A DNA stretch of 8,706 bases from Clostridia bacterium (GCA_009776385.1 WRFT01000067.1:1-8706); one strand, 5' to 3'. Shown: positions 1 to 7,330, counted from the first letter of the stretch. Notes: a model not told the origin generated them from the sequence alone. Numbers and translations are program-made.

Positions 1-1
1 A

Positions 2-2275
2 AAAAAAGGCAAGAACAGGGAATTTGCCTTGCATGATTCCCGTCAGATACTCAGGAGAATCTCCAGTAACCTTGTTCTTATCTTCGACATCGACGTTCTG
101 GCGGCGGAGCTGATGCGATGGCTTCCGGATACGGATATTCACGCCGCCGTGGTCGGCTTGTATCCGCATTCCATTCAAAGCAACGATCCTGAAGGCAACA
201 GAGACATCAACAGGCTTATCGGATTCATCGGCAATAAGCCAATCAACCTATCCGCTAAAAACGACAGCCCGATCCGGTTGTTTGATTATACATCGTCAGA
301 CCTTTTTGACTTTGAAGCCAAGAGACGCGATGTCCTGCTTATTCCGCTGTTTTTTAAAGATGAGGAGTTCGGCATCATGCTGATGCCGTTCAACCGGTCT
401 ATTCCCGGTGATACCTATGAATCACTGCGTGTGAATATATCTACCGCCATCAAGGGCGCTGAACTCATTAACGAAATTGAATACCGAAACGGGTTGCTCA
501 ACGCGGTCAATGACGCCGCCACTATTCTGCTCAAGTCCAGCATTGATGAATTTGAAAGCCAGTTAACAAACGCGATGGGCGTTGTGGCGCGAAAAATAAA
601 CGTCGGCCATATGTTTATATGGCAGAACACCGCAGACGGTGATGCGCGGGAAGCGCGCCTGATGTATGAATGGTACGACGCGGCAGAAAATAAGCCCGCA
701 GACGGCACGCAGCGGCGCATCGTCTACCAAAACGGCTTTCAAGCGTGGCGGGAGGCTTTGTCCGCTGGGGAATGTGTCAGCGGCAGCATGAGCGAAAGCG
801 CCGTTAAAAACGGCTATGGCCCGTCCGTTACGGGTTTTCACGCGTTCCTTATTGCGCCCATCCTTTATAACGACTTGTTTTGGGGTTTTATCGGCTTTAA
901 CAGCCCAAATCAACCGCGGCGTTATTCCGATAATGACGAAATGGTTTTACGATCCGTCAGCAAACTGGTTGCCAACGCTCTGCTGCGGCAGGATATGGCC
1001 CGCAATTTGCAAACCTCCCTGGAACAGGTGGTAGAAGCCAGCAGGGCCAAGAGTGACTTTTTATCCAATATGAGTCATGAAATGCGCACACCGATGAACG
1101 CGATCATCGGTATGACCGCTATTGGTAAGAAAGCGGAGTCGGCGGACCAAAAAAACCGCGCGCTTAATAAAATTGCCGAGGCTTCTTCCCATCTTCTGGG
1201 CGTCATCAATGATGTTCTGGATATGTCCAAAATTGAAGCGAACAAGCTGGATCTGAACCGGGTCACTTTTGACTTCCGGCTGATGCTGCAAAAAGTAGTC
1301 ACGGTGATACGTTTTAAGCTGGACGAAAAACATCAGGCGTTTTCTGTGAACATCGATCCGGAACTGCCGCGGTTTATGATAGGCGACGATCAACGCCTGG
1401 CGCAGGTTATCACGAATCTTCTGTCAAATGCGGTCAAGTTTACCCACGCCGGCGGCAGTATCTCCCTTAGAGTGTTTATAGTCGGCTTTGCCGATGACAC
1501 TTACGACATAGGCGTGGAGGTAAAGGATAACGGTATCGGCATACCGGTAGATAAACAAGAGAAGATTTTTGAGGCTTTCGAACAAGCCGAGAGCGGTACG
1601 AGCCGTGTATACGGCGGAACCGGCCTGGGATTGGTGATATCCAAGCGTATCGTCGAACTGATGCAGGGCACCATACGGGTGGAATCGGAACTCGGTGAGG
1701 GCGCCTCGTTTATGTTCACCGTTAAGTTGCATACGGCTAAGCATCCTACAGATTCTGCCGGCGCAACGAGCGCCAACCGTATGAGTATCCCCGCGCAGGC
1801 ATCATCGGATGGCGGCCGCGGAATCACCGATTTACTAAACGACAACTTCGACACGGCCTACGCGCAGGAAGAACAAGCGTTGAATACCGAAAATCTGTTT
1901 ATGGGCAAAAAGATGCTGCTGGCGGAGGATATTGACATCAACCGCGAAATTCTGCTGGCGGTGCTGGAGGAAACAAGCATTGAGGTTGACTGCGCCGCCA
2001 ATGGCCGCGAAGCGCTTGAAATGGTTAAAGCCAATCCGGTTAAGTATGATATTATTTTTATGGATTTACAAATGCCGATGATGGACGGCCTTGAGGCCAC
2101 GCGTGCGATCCGCGCGCTGCCTCAGATGAAAGACAACGCGGTGCCTATCGTTGCGATGACCGCCAATGTGTTTAAAAGCGATATTGAGCATTGCCTGGAC
2201 GCGGGTATGAACGATCATCTGGGGAAACCTTTGGATATACAAAGGGTGATGGAAACGCTGCGGAAGTATTTGTAG
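2..2275 (+). CDS. Hybrid sensor histidine kinase/response regulator (GAF-like, HisKA, HATPase_c, REC), 5' partial
   Basis: The reading frame is open to the left edge, so the true N-terminus is probably missing. A TTG at 29, eight bases after AGGG, is the only start-like codon near the edge. Numbering residues from that TTG: roughly 10-145 and 155-320 look like GAF-type sensory regions; 341-403 is HisKA with the phospho-accepting His350 in SHEMRTP; 455-570 is HATPase_c, with N-box Asn463/Asn467, G1 box DNGIGI at 500-505 and G2 box GTGLGL at 530-535. After a polar linker (570-625) comes a receiver domain with acidic pair Glu633/Asp634, phospho-acceptor Asp679, Thr711 and Lys733. All catalytic residues are intact. 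No membrane segment is visible, so it appears to be cytoplasmic. The sequence leading into the first GAF-like region resembles proteins that carry a LacI/PBP1-type sugar-binding domain in front; that is recall, not shown here. It has no DNA-binding output, so a separate phosphotransfer or regulator partner is expected. The kinase call is very secure; its signal is unknown. Confidence 0.95.
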   Translation, partial: KKGKNREFALHDSRQILRRISSNLVLIFDIDVLAAELMRWLPDTDIHAAVVGLYPHSIQSNDPEGNRDINRLIGFIGNKPINLSAKNDSPIRLFDYTSSDLFDFEAKRRDVLLIPLFFKDEEFGIMLMPFNRSIPGDTYESLRVNISTAIKGAELINEIEYRNGLLNAVNDAATILLKSSIDEFESQLTNAMGVVARKINVGHMFIWQNTADGDAREARLMYEWYDAAENKPADGTQRRIVYQNGFQAWREALSAGECVSGSMSESAVKNGYGPSVTGFHAFLIAPILYNDLFWGFIGFNSPNQPRRYSDNDEMVLRSVSKLVANALLRQDMARNLQTSLEQVVEASRAKSDFLSNMSHEMRTPMNAIIGMTAIGKKAESADQKNRALNKIAEASSHLLGVINDVLDMSKIEANKLDLNRVTFDFRLMLQKVVTVIRFKLDEKHQAFSVNIDPELPRFMIGDDQRLAQVITNLLSNAVKFTHAGGSISLRVFIVGFADDTYDIGVEVKDNGIGIPVDKQEKIFEAFEQAESGTSRVYGGTGLGLVISKRIVELMQGTIRVESELGEGASFMFTVKLHTAKHPTDSAGATSANRMSIPAQASSDGGRGITDLLNDNFDTAYAQEEQALNTENLFMGKKMLLAEDIDINREILLAVLEETSIEVDCAANGREALEMVKANPVKYDIIFMDLQMPMMDGLEATRAIRALPQMKDNAVPIVAMTANVFKSDIEHCLDAGMNDHLGKPLDIQRVMETLRKYL

Positions 2276-2422
2276 TATGTTTGACCGCGGTATACCTTCC
2301 CTGAAAAAAGGAATCGCATACACTATTTATACGTATAGAATACTCCCTATACCGTTCGCGATGTACATGTTATAGTTGCGTATAAAACAGTTAGCAGTAT
2401 ATAGCATAAAGGGGCAGATAAG
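2276..2422. other. Intergenic region between kinase and orphan solute-binding protein
   Basis: This 147-base, AT-rich gap holds several short palindromes: GGTATACC at 2289-2296 and TATACGTATA at 2328-2337. A distant inverted pair, CGGTATA at 2288-2294 and TATACCG at 2348-2354, is also present. They could be operator half-sites, but such motifs arise easily in AT-rich DNA. No convincing terminator with a T-run follows the kinase stop; the best pairing is only four bases. Confidence 0.4.
2368..2376 (+). promoter_or_regulatory. Possible extended -10 promoter for the orphan solute-binding protein
   Basis: TG, one base, then TATAGT at 2371-2376 gives an extended -10 element with five of six consensus bases. 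The -35 region about 17 bases upstream (near 2348-2353) is poor, which is tolerated by extended -10 promoters. Transcription would start near 2383 and give a leader of about 40 bases. This is judged by eye only. Confidence 0.35.
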
Positions 2423-3844
2423 GTGGCAAATCGTATTATACCGAAAATCATATTTTTTCTGCTCATGTTTTTAATGGTATGTACTTCTGCTGCTGCGAAT
2501 GCAATTGACCCTTCGCTTGAACAGGTAAAAACAGAAACCCAAACGGAAGAATCCGGTAATAGGATACTTCGCTTTGGGCATCCCCGAAGTCTTGTATATC
2601 TCAATAATCTTTTTTTACAACAACATCCTGATGTTCGTTTTGAATATGTTCAATACGATGAATTTATAGAATATGTACCACAAGATAACCCTATAGAAGA
2701 ATTTTTTTGCGATGACCCTGAGGTAGCCATTGATATTTACATCCTTAGTGTAACCGAAGGCCTACCACGACTGATACGAGAAGGGTATGTACAAGACTTA
2801 TCCGCATCCGAAATAATATCGGATGCATTTGCCTCTTATTTCCCGCAAGTACGGGATGTGCTGTCTTCAAACGGCAATCCTATGGCTGTACCTTACTCCT
2901 TTGGTATCGGAGTTTGGGATTATGATAAAGAATCATGGGATGCCTTGGAACTGCCCGAAGTCCCAAGATCGGCTGAAGAAATGGTGCGTTTAATAAACCG
3001 GTGGAATCAAGACGTTTTTTTACCTCCTGAAACCATCCTATACGGTAGTGGTGGGTGGGATGATATTAGAATAGAAATGCTGATGGATGTTCTTCGTATG
3101 TACGTTGCCCAATACGGTGTAAATGGTATTCCGCTCGATTTTGATACGCCCGGTTTTAGAGATGTCATTACCCAGATACTAGCGCTTCCAGAACTGCCGT
3201 ATTCAAACTATATGCAATTTCCGTTATTGCTTTGTGATGATGATCTTTATCCAAAAATGTTAACACTACAAGATATTGATAGCAAGGAAGCAATCATAGC
3301 CCAACAGAGTATTGATGATAAAAAACCATTCTCTTTTGAAGGTACACTTCTCACCCCCGTCGGATTTTTAGAAGGGGATCCGGCTAGGGTTGGGGCAGAA
3401 GTCGAGGTCGTTTGTATAGCAAGCAACACTAGAAATCCGGAACTGGCGATGGAGTATATTGAATATATACTGGATCATCAAACTGAGATGCAGGAGGATC
3501 TATACGCAATGCTGACAGTTGATTTTAGTGAGATGGATATTTTAGGCATCCAAAAGGAAACTCAACTACTTTATTGCGATCTGGTACCCGGCATTTCACT
3601 CCATATTGATTCGATAGGGAAATTTCGTTCAATGAATATTGATGGCGATAAATATCATGCGATTTTTTTAGACGCATATGACCTGTTTCCTTATATTGAA
3701 GATAGGATTGATAATGGGGATAATTGGGGTGATGTTTTTAACGATGCAACCAGTATATTGCTCACATTGATGGAAGAAGATATAGACCCATTGATCCGTG
3801 AATTAAACGAATGCTCGTTGTATTTTTTTAATGCACATTATTAA
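2423..3844 (+). CDS. Orphan extracellular solute-binding protein (family 1-like), exported
   Basis: The 473-residue protein starts at GTG behind AAAGGGG at 2408-2414, eight bases away. Residues 5-27 form a signal peptide with a long hydrophobic core ending in AAANA, a plausible signal peptidase I site. Cys20 is not in a good lipobox (LMVC), so a free secreted form is more likely than a lipoprotein. The mature part has the look of ABC sugar-binding proteins: a first strand motif near 48-75 (LRFGHPRSLVYLNNLF, then HPDVRFEYV), DIYILSVTEGLPRLIREGYVQDLS at about 104-127, and AVPYSFGIGVWDYDKESW at about 155-172, followed by a PRSAEEMVRLINRW segment. Length fits the 400-500 of the family. No permease or ATPase adjoins it; the next transporter operon, about 1.4 kb downstream, has its own binding protein. 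It is clearly AT-richer than its neighbours. It may serve a transporter elsewhere or be a ligand-presenting protein; ligand unknown. Confidence 0.75.
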   Translation: MANRIIPKIIFFLLMFLMVCTSAAANAIDPSLEQVKTETQTEESGNRILRFGHPRSLVYLNNLFLQQHPDVRFEYVQYDEFIEYVPQDNPIEEFFCDDPEVAIDIYILSVTEGLPRLIREGYVQDLSASEIISDAFASYFPQVRDVLSSNGNPMAVPYSFGIGVWDYDKESWDALELPEVPRSAEEMVRLINRWNQDVFLPPETILYGSGGWDDIRIEMLMDVLRMYVAQYGVNGIPLDFDTPGFRDVITQILALPELPYSNYMQFPLLLCDDDLYPKMLTLQDIDSKEAIIAQQSIDDKKPFSFEGTLLTPVGFLEGDPARVGAEVEVVCIASNTRNPELAMEYIEYILDHQTEMQEDLYAMLTVDFSEMDILGIQKETQLLYCDLVPGISLHIDSIGKFRSMNIDGDKYHAIFLDAYDLFPYIEDRIDNGDNWGDVFNDATSILLTLMEEDIDPLIRELNECSLYFFNAHY

Positions 3845-3857
3845 ACGTATACATAAA

Positions 3858-3890
3858 AGAAGAAGCCATCATGCGTAAATGACTTCTTCT
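3858..3890. terminator. Hairpin after the orphan solute-binding protein, possibly a bidirectional terminator
   Basis: AGAAGAAG at 3858-3865 pairs with CTTCTTCT at 3883-3890, and an inner TCAT/ATGA pair (3869-3872 with 3879-3882) extends the stem past a three-base bulge around a GCGTAA loop. It starts 14 bases after the stop codon. On the plus strand no T-run follows. On the minus strand the hairpin is followed by TTTTATGT, so it fits better as the terminator of the minus-strand remnant that ends at 3927, or serves both directions weakly. Confidence 0.5.
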
Positions 3891-3926
3891 GTGATATTAC
3901 TTGTTCCGTTTAATCGAATGGCGCCA

Positions 3927-4351
3927 TTACTTAAAAAATTCGGGTTTGATAGTAGCAAAGTATATCATTCCATCACTGAACCCTGTGAGATTTGGACCGC
4001 CATTCTTCGCATTTTCCCAAAAAGCATATGTTTTGGTAACAGGACAAGAGGTTGACTGATAAACAGAGGGCATGATGCCCGCCTCATCATGCCGATTAAC
4101 GAACTTACCGAGATTGATACAAAGCTCGTAATCTGTTTCATATATCGGAAAAATGTTATATTCAAAGGCTTTCTGAGGGCATGGGCTAACCTGTATATCG
4201 TTTCTATTTGACTTATATTTATAATCAACCAGGCTGTTTGCATCGTCTCGGCTTTTGCTGCCCCGGGAAATGCACCCCATCCCTGTTTAATTGGGCGATC
4301 GTTAAAAGGGAAAGTACGATTTATGTAGAACAATTTATCTACGTACTCCAT
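3927..4351 (-). pseudogene. Frameshifted minus-strand remnant, pilin-like/DUF5671-like C-terminal region
   Basis: Two overlapping minus-strand frames together read like one small protein. The upstream part, from ATG at 4351, gives MEYVDKLFYINRTFPFNDR, then QGWGAFPGAAKAE. Near 4240-4275 the plausible sequence moves to the other frame, read from there to the TAA at 3927-3929. That part contains PCPQKAFEYNIFPIYETDYELCINLGKF. This resembles the PYEY...YELC pattern I recall near the C-terminus of DUF5671-type and pilin-like proteins; the match is from memory and weak. Joining the frames needs a one-base deletion (or two-base insertion). No good Shine-Dalgarno site precedes 4351, and the upstream frame stays open to a stop at 4448-4450, so the N-terminus may be lost as well. 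Alternative: only the downstream frame (ATG 4280) is a gene, or neither is. Confidence 0.35.
4322..4345. repeat. Eight-base inverted repeat between the divergent remnants
   Basis: TATGTAGA at 4322-4329 pairs with TCTACGTA at 4338-4345 (one G-T wobble), with an eight-base loop. It lies at the start of the minus-strand remnant and about 75 bases before the plus-strand ATG at 4420, so it could be an operator or only a chance stem in AT-rich DNA. Confidence 0.25.
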
Positions 4352-4419
4352 ATATTTTGTATCTTGTTGACTCAGTAGAAAGATTGAGATGGATGATGCA
4401 TCAACAAACCATTTTTTTG

Positions 4420-4966
4420 ATGAAGAAATTAATGAAATATAGTTTGTTTATTTCTGCACTTCTAATACTTTTATTCAATGCATCTGCATTTGCAACAAAA
4501 ATTTCCATTCCGATACCAATCCCGTTACTTGGTGATTTTGGTCAGGCAGGGCTTTGGTTTAATGGACTCCCTTGCGCTGAGTCGCCTGATATTTCAGCAA
4601 TTTGGCACGATAATACGGGCAACCTCTTTTTCATTATACGAGGAGATATTACGGCACTGTATTGTTGGGAATATGGCAAGGGTAATGTTGGATCAAGATA
4701 AACGGTTGAATAAGATTGGACTAAAACTTGACTATTTAAAAAACCAAGAGCGAGACATTACCACCATAGATTTTGCTTTTTATAGAAAAAACGCTTCCAT
4801 CATGAGCTTTTACGGTGTTGGAATTCATAATTTTATAACACAAGGTGCACCGGGCGAATCATACTTTCCTCTGATGTGGTCTTTCTTAGATGATTCAATG
4901 AGTGCAGATGATATGATTGCAATGTTGAATAAAGGAGCTAAATTTAGTTTTAAACTGTCACATTAA
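4420..4966 (+). pseudogene. Small exported protein of unknown function, interrupted by a one-base frameshift
   Basis: From ATG 4420 the first frame encodes a clear signal peptide (MKKLMKYSLFISALLILL, ending NASAFA, a signal peptidase I type site). The mature part has an IPIPIPLLGDFGQ stretch and an AIWHDNTGNLFFIIRGDITALYCWEYGK segment, and stops at 4699-4701. The next plausible sequence (MLDQDKRLNKIGLKLDYL through MIAMLNKGAKFSFKLSH) is one frame on and ends at 4964-4966. Skipping one G in GGG at 4680-4682 joins them as CWEYGK-VMLDQDKR, giving an intact protein of about 182 residues. In-frame codons further upstream (ATG 4393/4396) exist, but the signal peptide favours 4420; no convincing Shine-Dalgarno site is seen for any of them. 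I do not recognise the family. It could be a true pseudogene, a sequencing or assembly error, or two overlapping genes, the second starting at ATG 4685, whose AAGGG at 4678-4682 sits too close to act as a normal site. Confidence 0.5.
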
Positions 4967-4973
4967 AATTACC

Positions 4974-4996
4974 AAGCCCATCTTTCTACTGGGTTT
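4974..4996 (+). terminator. Weak hairpin after the small exported protein
   Basis: AAGCCCA at 4974-4980 pairs with TGGGTTT at 4990-4996 (one G-T pair) around a nine-base loop, eight bases after the stop codon at 4964-4966. The stem ends in TTT but no longer T-run follows, so intrinsic termination is only possible. It lies directly before the promoter of the transporter operon, where a boundary is expected. Confidence 0.4.
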
Positions 4997-5001
4997 AGCA
5001 C

Positions 5002-5030
5002 TTGACATCCTGTTCTAAAATTGATACATT
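5002..5030 (+). promoter_or_regulatory. Strong sigma-A-like promoter of the transporter operon
   Basis: A perfect -35 TTGACA at 5002-5007 is followed, after exactly 17 bases, by TACATT at 5025-5030 (four of six -10 bases). A TG at 5022-5023 makes it an extended -10 element. Transcription would start near 5037, giving an untranslated leader of about 250 bases before the first permease. It is the best promoter-like sequence in the window and points at the operon. No other gene lies between, which supports the assignment. Confidence 0.65.
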
Positions 5031-5036
5031 TTATAC

Positions 5037-5288
5037 GGGTCACGCGCTGCTTGACAGAGTATGAAGCCAATTATTACCGGTTTGCCCGATAGTGCCGGGA
5101 AAACAGCAGGAGTTTTCAATAGGTATTTTAGATAAAGGTCCCATTCTCTGTTGCCGGACGGCATTGGCCGCCGCATTGATGCCGTTCACCCCAAAAAGAG
5201 ATGGTTTGAGGTAAAAGGCTGTTCATAACATATGGGACAGTGAGTTTGTTTTCACAAAAAGAAGAAAAGTAAAAACTGAGGGATAACT
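5037..5288 (+). other. Long structured leader of the transporter operon, with a possible decayed coding fragment
   Basis: No intact gene is visible here. One frame (ATG 5061) reads 24 codons to TAA at 5133-5135. The same frame then continues with coding-like LLPDGIGRRIDAVHPKKRW from about 5148 to a TAA just after 5220. Base composition around 5150-5190 is GC-rich like the host genes rather than like the AT-rich block to the left. It may be a gene remnant, a leader peptide or plain leader RNA. I do not recognise a known riboswitch class. Confidence 0.35.
5156..5187 (+). promoter_or_regulatory. Nine-base-pair hairpin in the operon leader
   Basis: GGACGGCAT at 5156-5164 pairs with ATGCCGTTC at 5179-5187 (one G-T pair) around a 14-base GC-rich loop. 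The loop allows an alternative CGGC-ATTG-GCCG hairpin (5159-5170) that would exclude the first. No T-run follows, so it is not an intrinsic terminator; it could act as an RNA switch or stabilise the transcript. The competing structures are seen by eye; energies were not calculated. Confidence 0.35.
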
Positions 5289-6296
5289 GTGGAAGTACGG
5301 AAGGGCTTCATCAAAAACGGATCGGTCGCCGTTAAAAAGAAGAAAAGAAAGCAAAAAGGCGCATGGATAGACCAGTTACAGCTTTTGCTTTTAGCGGCGC
5401 CTACCACGATATGGTATCTGCTTTTCTGTTACCTTCCCATCTTCGGTATCATCATCGCGTTTAAGAACTACCGGGTTGCGGCAGGCAAGGGGTTTATATG
5501 GAGCCTTCTGAATAACAGCCCCTGGGTGGGTCTGGATAATTTTAGGTTCCTTTTTAGCAACAACGCGCAAAAAACCCTGCAAATGTTCCGAAACACCGTG
5601 GGTTATAACCTTGTTTTCATCGTGCTGGGCGTCGCCATACCGGTCACATTGGCCATTATGATATCGCAGCTTTACTCCAGGCGAATGGCAAAAGTTTGTC
5701 AGACGGCTATTTTTCTGCCCTATTTTCTTAGCTGGGTCGTGGTGGGCTATTTTGTTTACGCGTTTTTGGCGACAAAAGAGGGCCTGGTCAACAACCTGCT
5801 GCTTTCCTTTGGCAACAGTCCCGTCAAGTGGTATCAAGGTGAAGCTATCGGGTATTGGCCCTATTTCTTAGTCTTTTTGCAGCTATGGAAAACGATGGGC
5901 TATGGAATGGTGGTCTACATGGCCGCCATCAGCGGCATAGACGGAACGCTCTACGAGGCTTCGGTGATTGACGGGGCGTCAAAGTGGCAGCAAGTAAAAC
6001 ACATTACCCTCCCGCTGCTTCGGCCCATCATGAGCATCATGTTCATTATGGCTGTCGGCCGGATATTCAGCTCGGACTTTGGGCTGTTTTACCGGACGAC
6101 GCGCAATTCAAACTCGCTTACATCGATTTATACCACGATAGATGTGTATGTGTATAACTCTATGTTTAACACCAGCAGACCCGTGTACGGCTATACCTCG
6201 GCCTCCGGCTTTCTGCAATCCGCGCTGGGCTGTATCATGCTGATTATTGCCAACAGCGCCATCAGACGGTTTGACCCGGAAAACTCGATGTTCTGA
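5289..6296 (+). CDS. Sugar ABC transporter permease, LplB type (COG4209-like)
   Basis: This is one of the two membrane subunits of an ABC importer for an oligosaccharide. The 335-residue protein starts at GTG behind GAGGG (5278-5282, six bases away). After a basic cytoplasmic tail (KKKKRKQK at 17-24) come about six membrane segments, near 34-56, 103-125, 137-160, 188-212, 246-263 and 306-323. The ATPase-docking EAA loop is clear: YEASVIDGAS at 222-231 followed by LP at 241-242. The N-terminal LPIFGIIIAFKNY and WVGLDNFRFLF patterns, and the C-terminal end in NSMF, are typical of LplB/YteP-type permeases. Length is normal for the family. It is the first gene of the operon, with the second permease 29 bases downstream. 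The substrate cannot be told from sequence; relatives import complex plant or host glycan fragments. Confidence 0.95.
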   Translation: MEVRKGFIKNGSVAVKKKKRKQKGAWIDQLQLLLLAAPTTIWYLLFCYLPIFGIIIAFKNYRVAAGKGFIWSLLNNSPWVGLDNFRFLFSNNAQKTLQMFRNTVGYNLVFIVLGVAIPVTLAIMISQLYSRRMAKVCQTAIFLPYFLSWVVVGYFVYAFLATKEGLVNNLLLSFGNSPVKWYQGEAIGYWPYFLVFLQLWKTMGYGMVVYMAAISGIDGTLYEASVIDGASKWQQVKHITLPLLRPIMSIMFIMAVGRIFSSDFGLFYRTTRNSNSLTSIYTTIDVYVYNSMFNTSRPVYGYTSASGFLQSALGCIMLIIANSAIRRFDPENSMF

Positions 6297-6325
6297 CGGA
6301 TGCCAAAAACGAAAGGGGCACGACA

Positions 6326-7282
6326 TTGAACAACGCACTGCCTAACCCGCGTGAGGAGAAGAAAAACGCGTTTACCGCCAGCGACGGGATGATGCGCTTT
6401 AACCGCGTATCACCCGTTTCCAACGGTATTTTTTCGCTGATCTTCATCGTGCTGGCTACTTTATGCGTGGTGCCGGTTGTTTTTGTTATTATTATTTCAT
6501 TGTCTTCAGAGGCGTCCATCAGTACGAAGGGTTATAGCTTTATCCCGGCGCAGTGGGGTTTGGACGCATACGGATACCTTTGGAAAATGCGCAGCACCAT
6601 TTTTAGATCGGTATTTAACTCCATTGGAATTACAATAGCGGGCACGATGCTGGGCTTGGTGCTGACGACCACCTTGGGCTATGTGCTGTCCCGCAAGAAC
6701 TTCTTTATGCGCCGGTTTTATATTTGGTTTATCTTCATTCCCATGCTGTTTAACGGCGGCCTGTTATCCACATATGTGGTCAACACGCAGCTGTTGGGCT
6801 TGAAGGACACCTATTTGGCGCTGATACTGCCGCTGGCATGTTCCAGCTTTTACATTATCATTTTACGCACATTCTTTACTACCACGGTACCGGATGAAAT
6901 TATCGAATCGGGCCGGGTGGACGGCGCGTCGCAGCTGCGCATTTTCGCGCAGCTTGTACTGCCTATCTCCCTGCCCGCCATCGCCACCATCGGCTTGTTT
7001 CTTACCTTTGCCTACTGGAATGATTGGTACCAAGCCATGCTTTACATATCCACCAGCAGCCGAGACCTGTACCCTTTACAATATGTTTTGGTGAATATTG
7101 AACGCAACATCGCCTATTTGACCAACAACGCCCATGTCATGAGCGCGGATGCCACGGTGCTGCCCAGCGAGACCATGCGGATGGCCATCGTGGTGATTAT
7201 CGTGATGCCGATTGCCCTTTCCTACCCCTTCTTTCAAAAATATTTCATCAGCGGCCTGACCATCGGGTCGGTGAAGGGGTAG
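6326..7282 (+). CDS. Carbohydrate ABC transporter permease, COG0395 / YtcP type
   Basis: This is the partner membrane subunit of the upstream permease. The 318-residue protein starts at TTG behind AAAGGGG (6312-6318, seven bases away); no better in-frame ATG gives the full N-terminal region before the first helix. Membrane segments lie near 33-58, 98-120, 131-155, 162-182, 210-230 and 285-302. The EAA loop reads IIESGRVDGASQLRIF at 192-207 with LP at 212-213; it has ESG where EAA or ESA is more usual, but the Gly and downstream LP are kept. The end, FFQKYFISGLTIGSVKG, is the hallmark C-terminus of YtcP-like permeases of this class. Length is normal. It is co-transcribed with the gene before it and probably the binding-protein gene after it. 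Confidence 0.95.
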   Translation: MNNALPNPREEKKNAFTASDGMMRFNRVSPVSNGIFSLIFIVLATLCVVPVVFVIIISLSSEASISTKGYSFIPAQWGLDAYGYLWKMRSTIFRSVFNSIGITIAGTMLGLVLTTTLGYVLSRKNFFMRRFYIWFIFIPMLFNGGLLSTYVVNTQLLGLKDTYLALILPLACSSFYIIILRTFFTTTVPDEIIESGRVDGASQLRIFAQLVLPISLPAIATIGLFLTFAYWNDWYQAMLYISTSSRDLYPLQYVLVNIERNIAYLTNNAHVMSADATVLPSETMRMAIVVIIVMPIALSYPFFQKYFISGLTIGSVKG

Positions 7283-7297
7283 CGCACACCGCAACAC

Positions 7298-7312
7298 TCG
7301 GCTATTTGCCGA
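7298..7312 (+). promoter_or_regulatory. Small intercistronic hairpin before the solute-binding protein gene
   Basis: TCGGC at 7298-7302 pairs with GCCGA at 7308-7312 around a TATTT loop, followed by a T-rich but interrupted stretch (TTGTATATTCATTTT). It lies in the 62-base gap between the second permease and the binding protein. It could be a weak terminator or an RNA-processing/stability element that helps give more binding protein than permease. Five base pairs is short. Confidence 0.3.
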
Positions 7313-7330
7313 TTGTATATTCATTTTACT

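Noticed and set aside
563..1854. Several minus-strand frames of 75-117 codons
   Set aside because: They overlap the kinase, whose catalytic motifs are intact in the plus frame.
2295..2310. Terminator after the kinase
   Set aside because: Only a four-base stem (CCTT/AAGG) with no T-run, too weak to support.
2398..2410. TATATA at 2398-2403 as a -10 box for the orphan binding protein
   Set aside because: Transcription would begin around 2409, inside the ribosome site at 2408-2414, leaving no room for it.
5051..5079. A second TTGACA at 5051-5056 in the leader
   Set aside because: No acceptable -10 sequence lies 16-18 bases downstream, so it is probably chance.
3845..5288. An insertion sequence or CRISPR array in the AT-rich block
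   Set aside because: No spaced direct repeats, no terminal inverted repeats and no transposase motifs were found by eye.
5391..5837. A 148-codon minus-strand open frame
   Set aside because: It is antisense to the first permease, whose membrane segments and EAA loop are clear in the plus frame.
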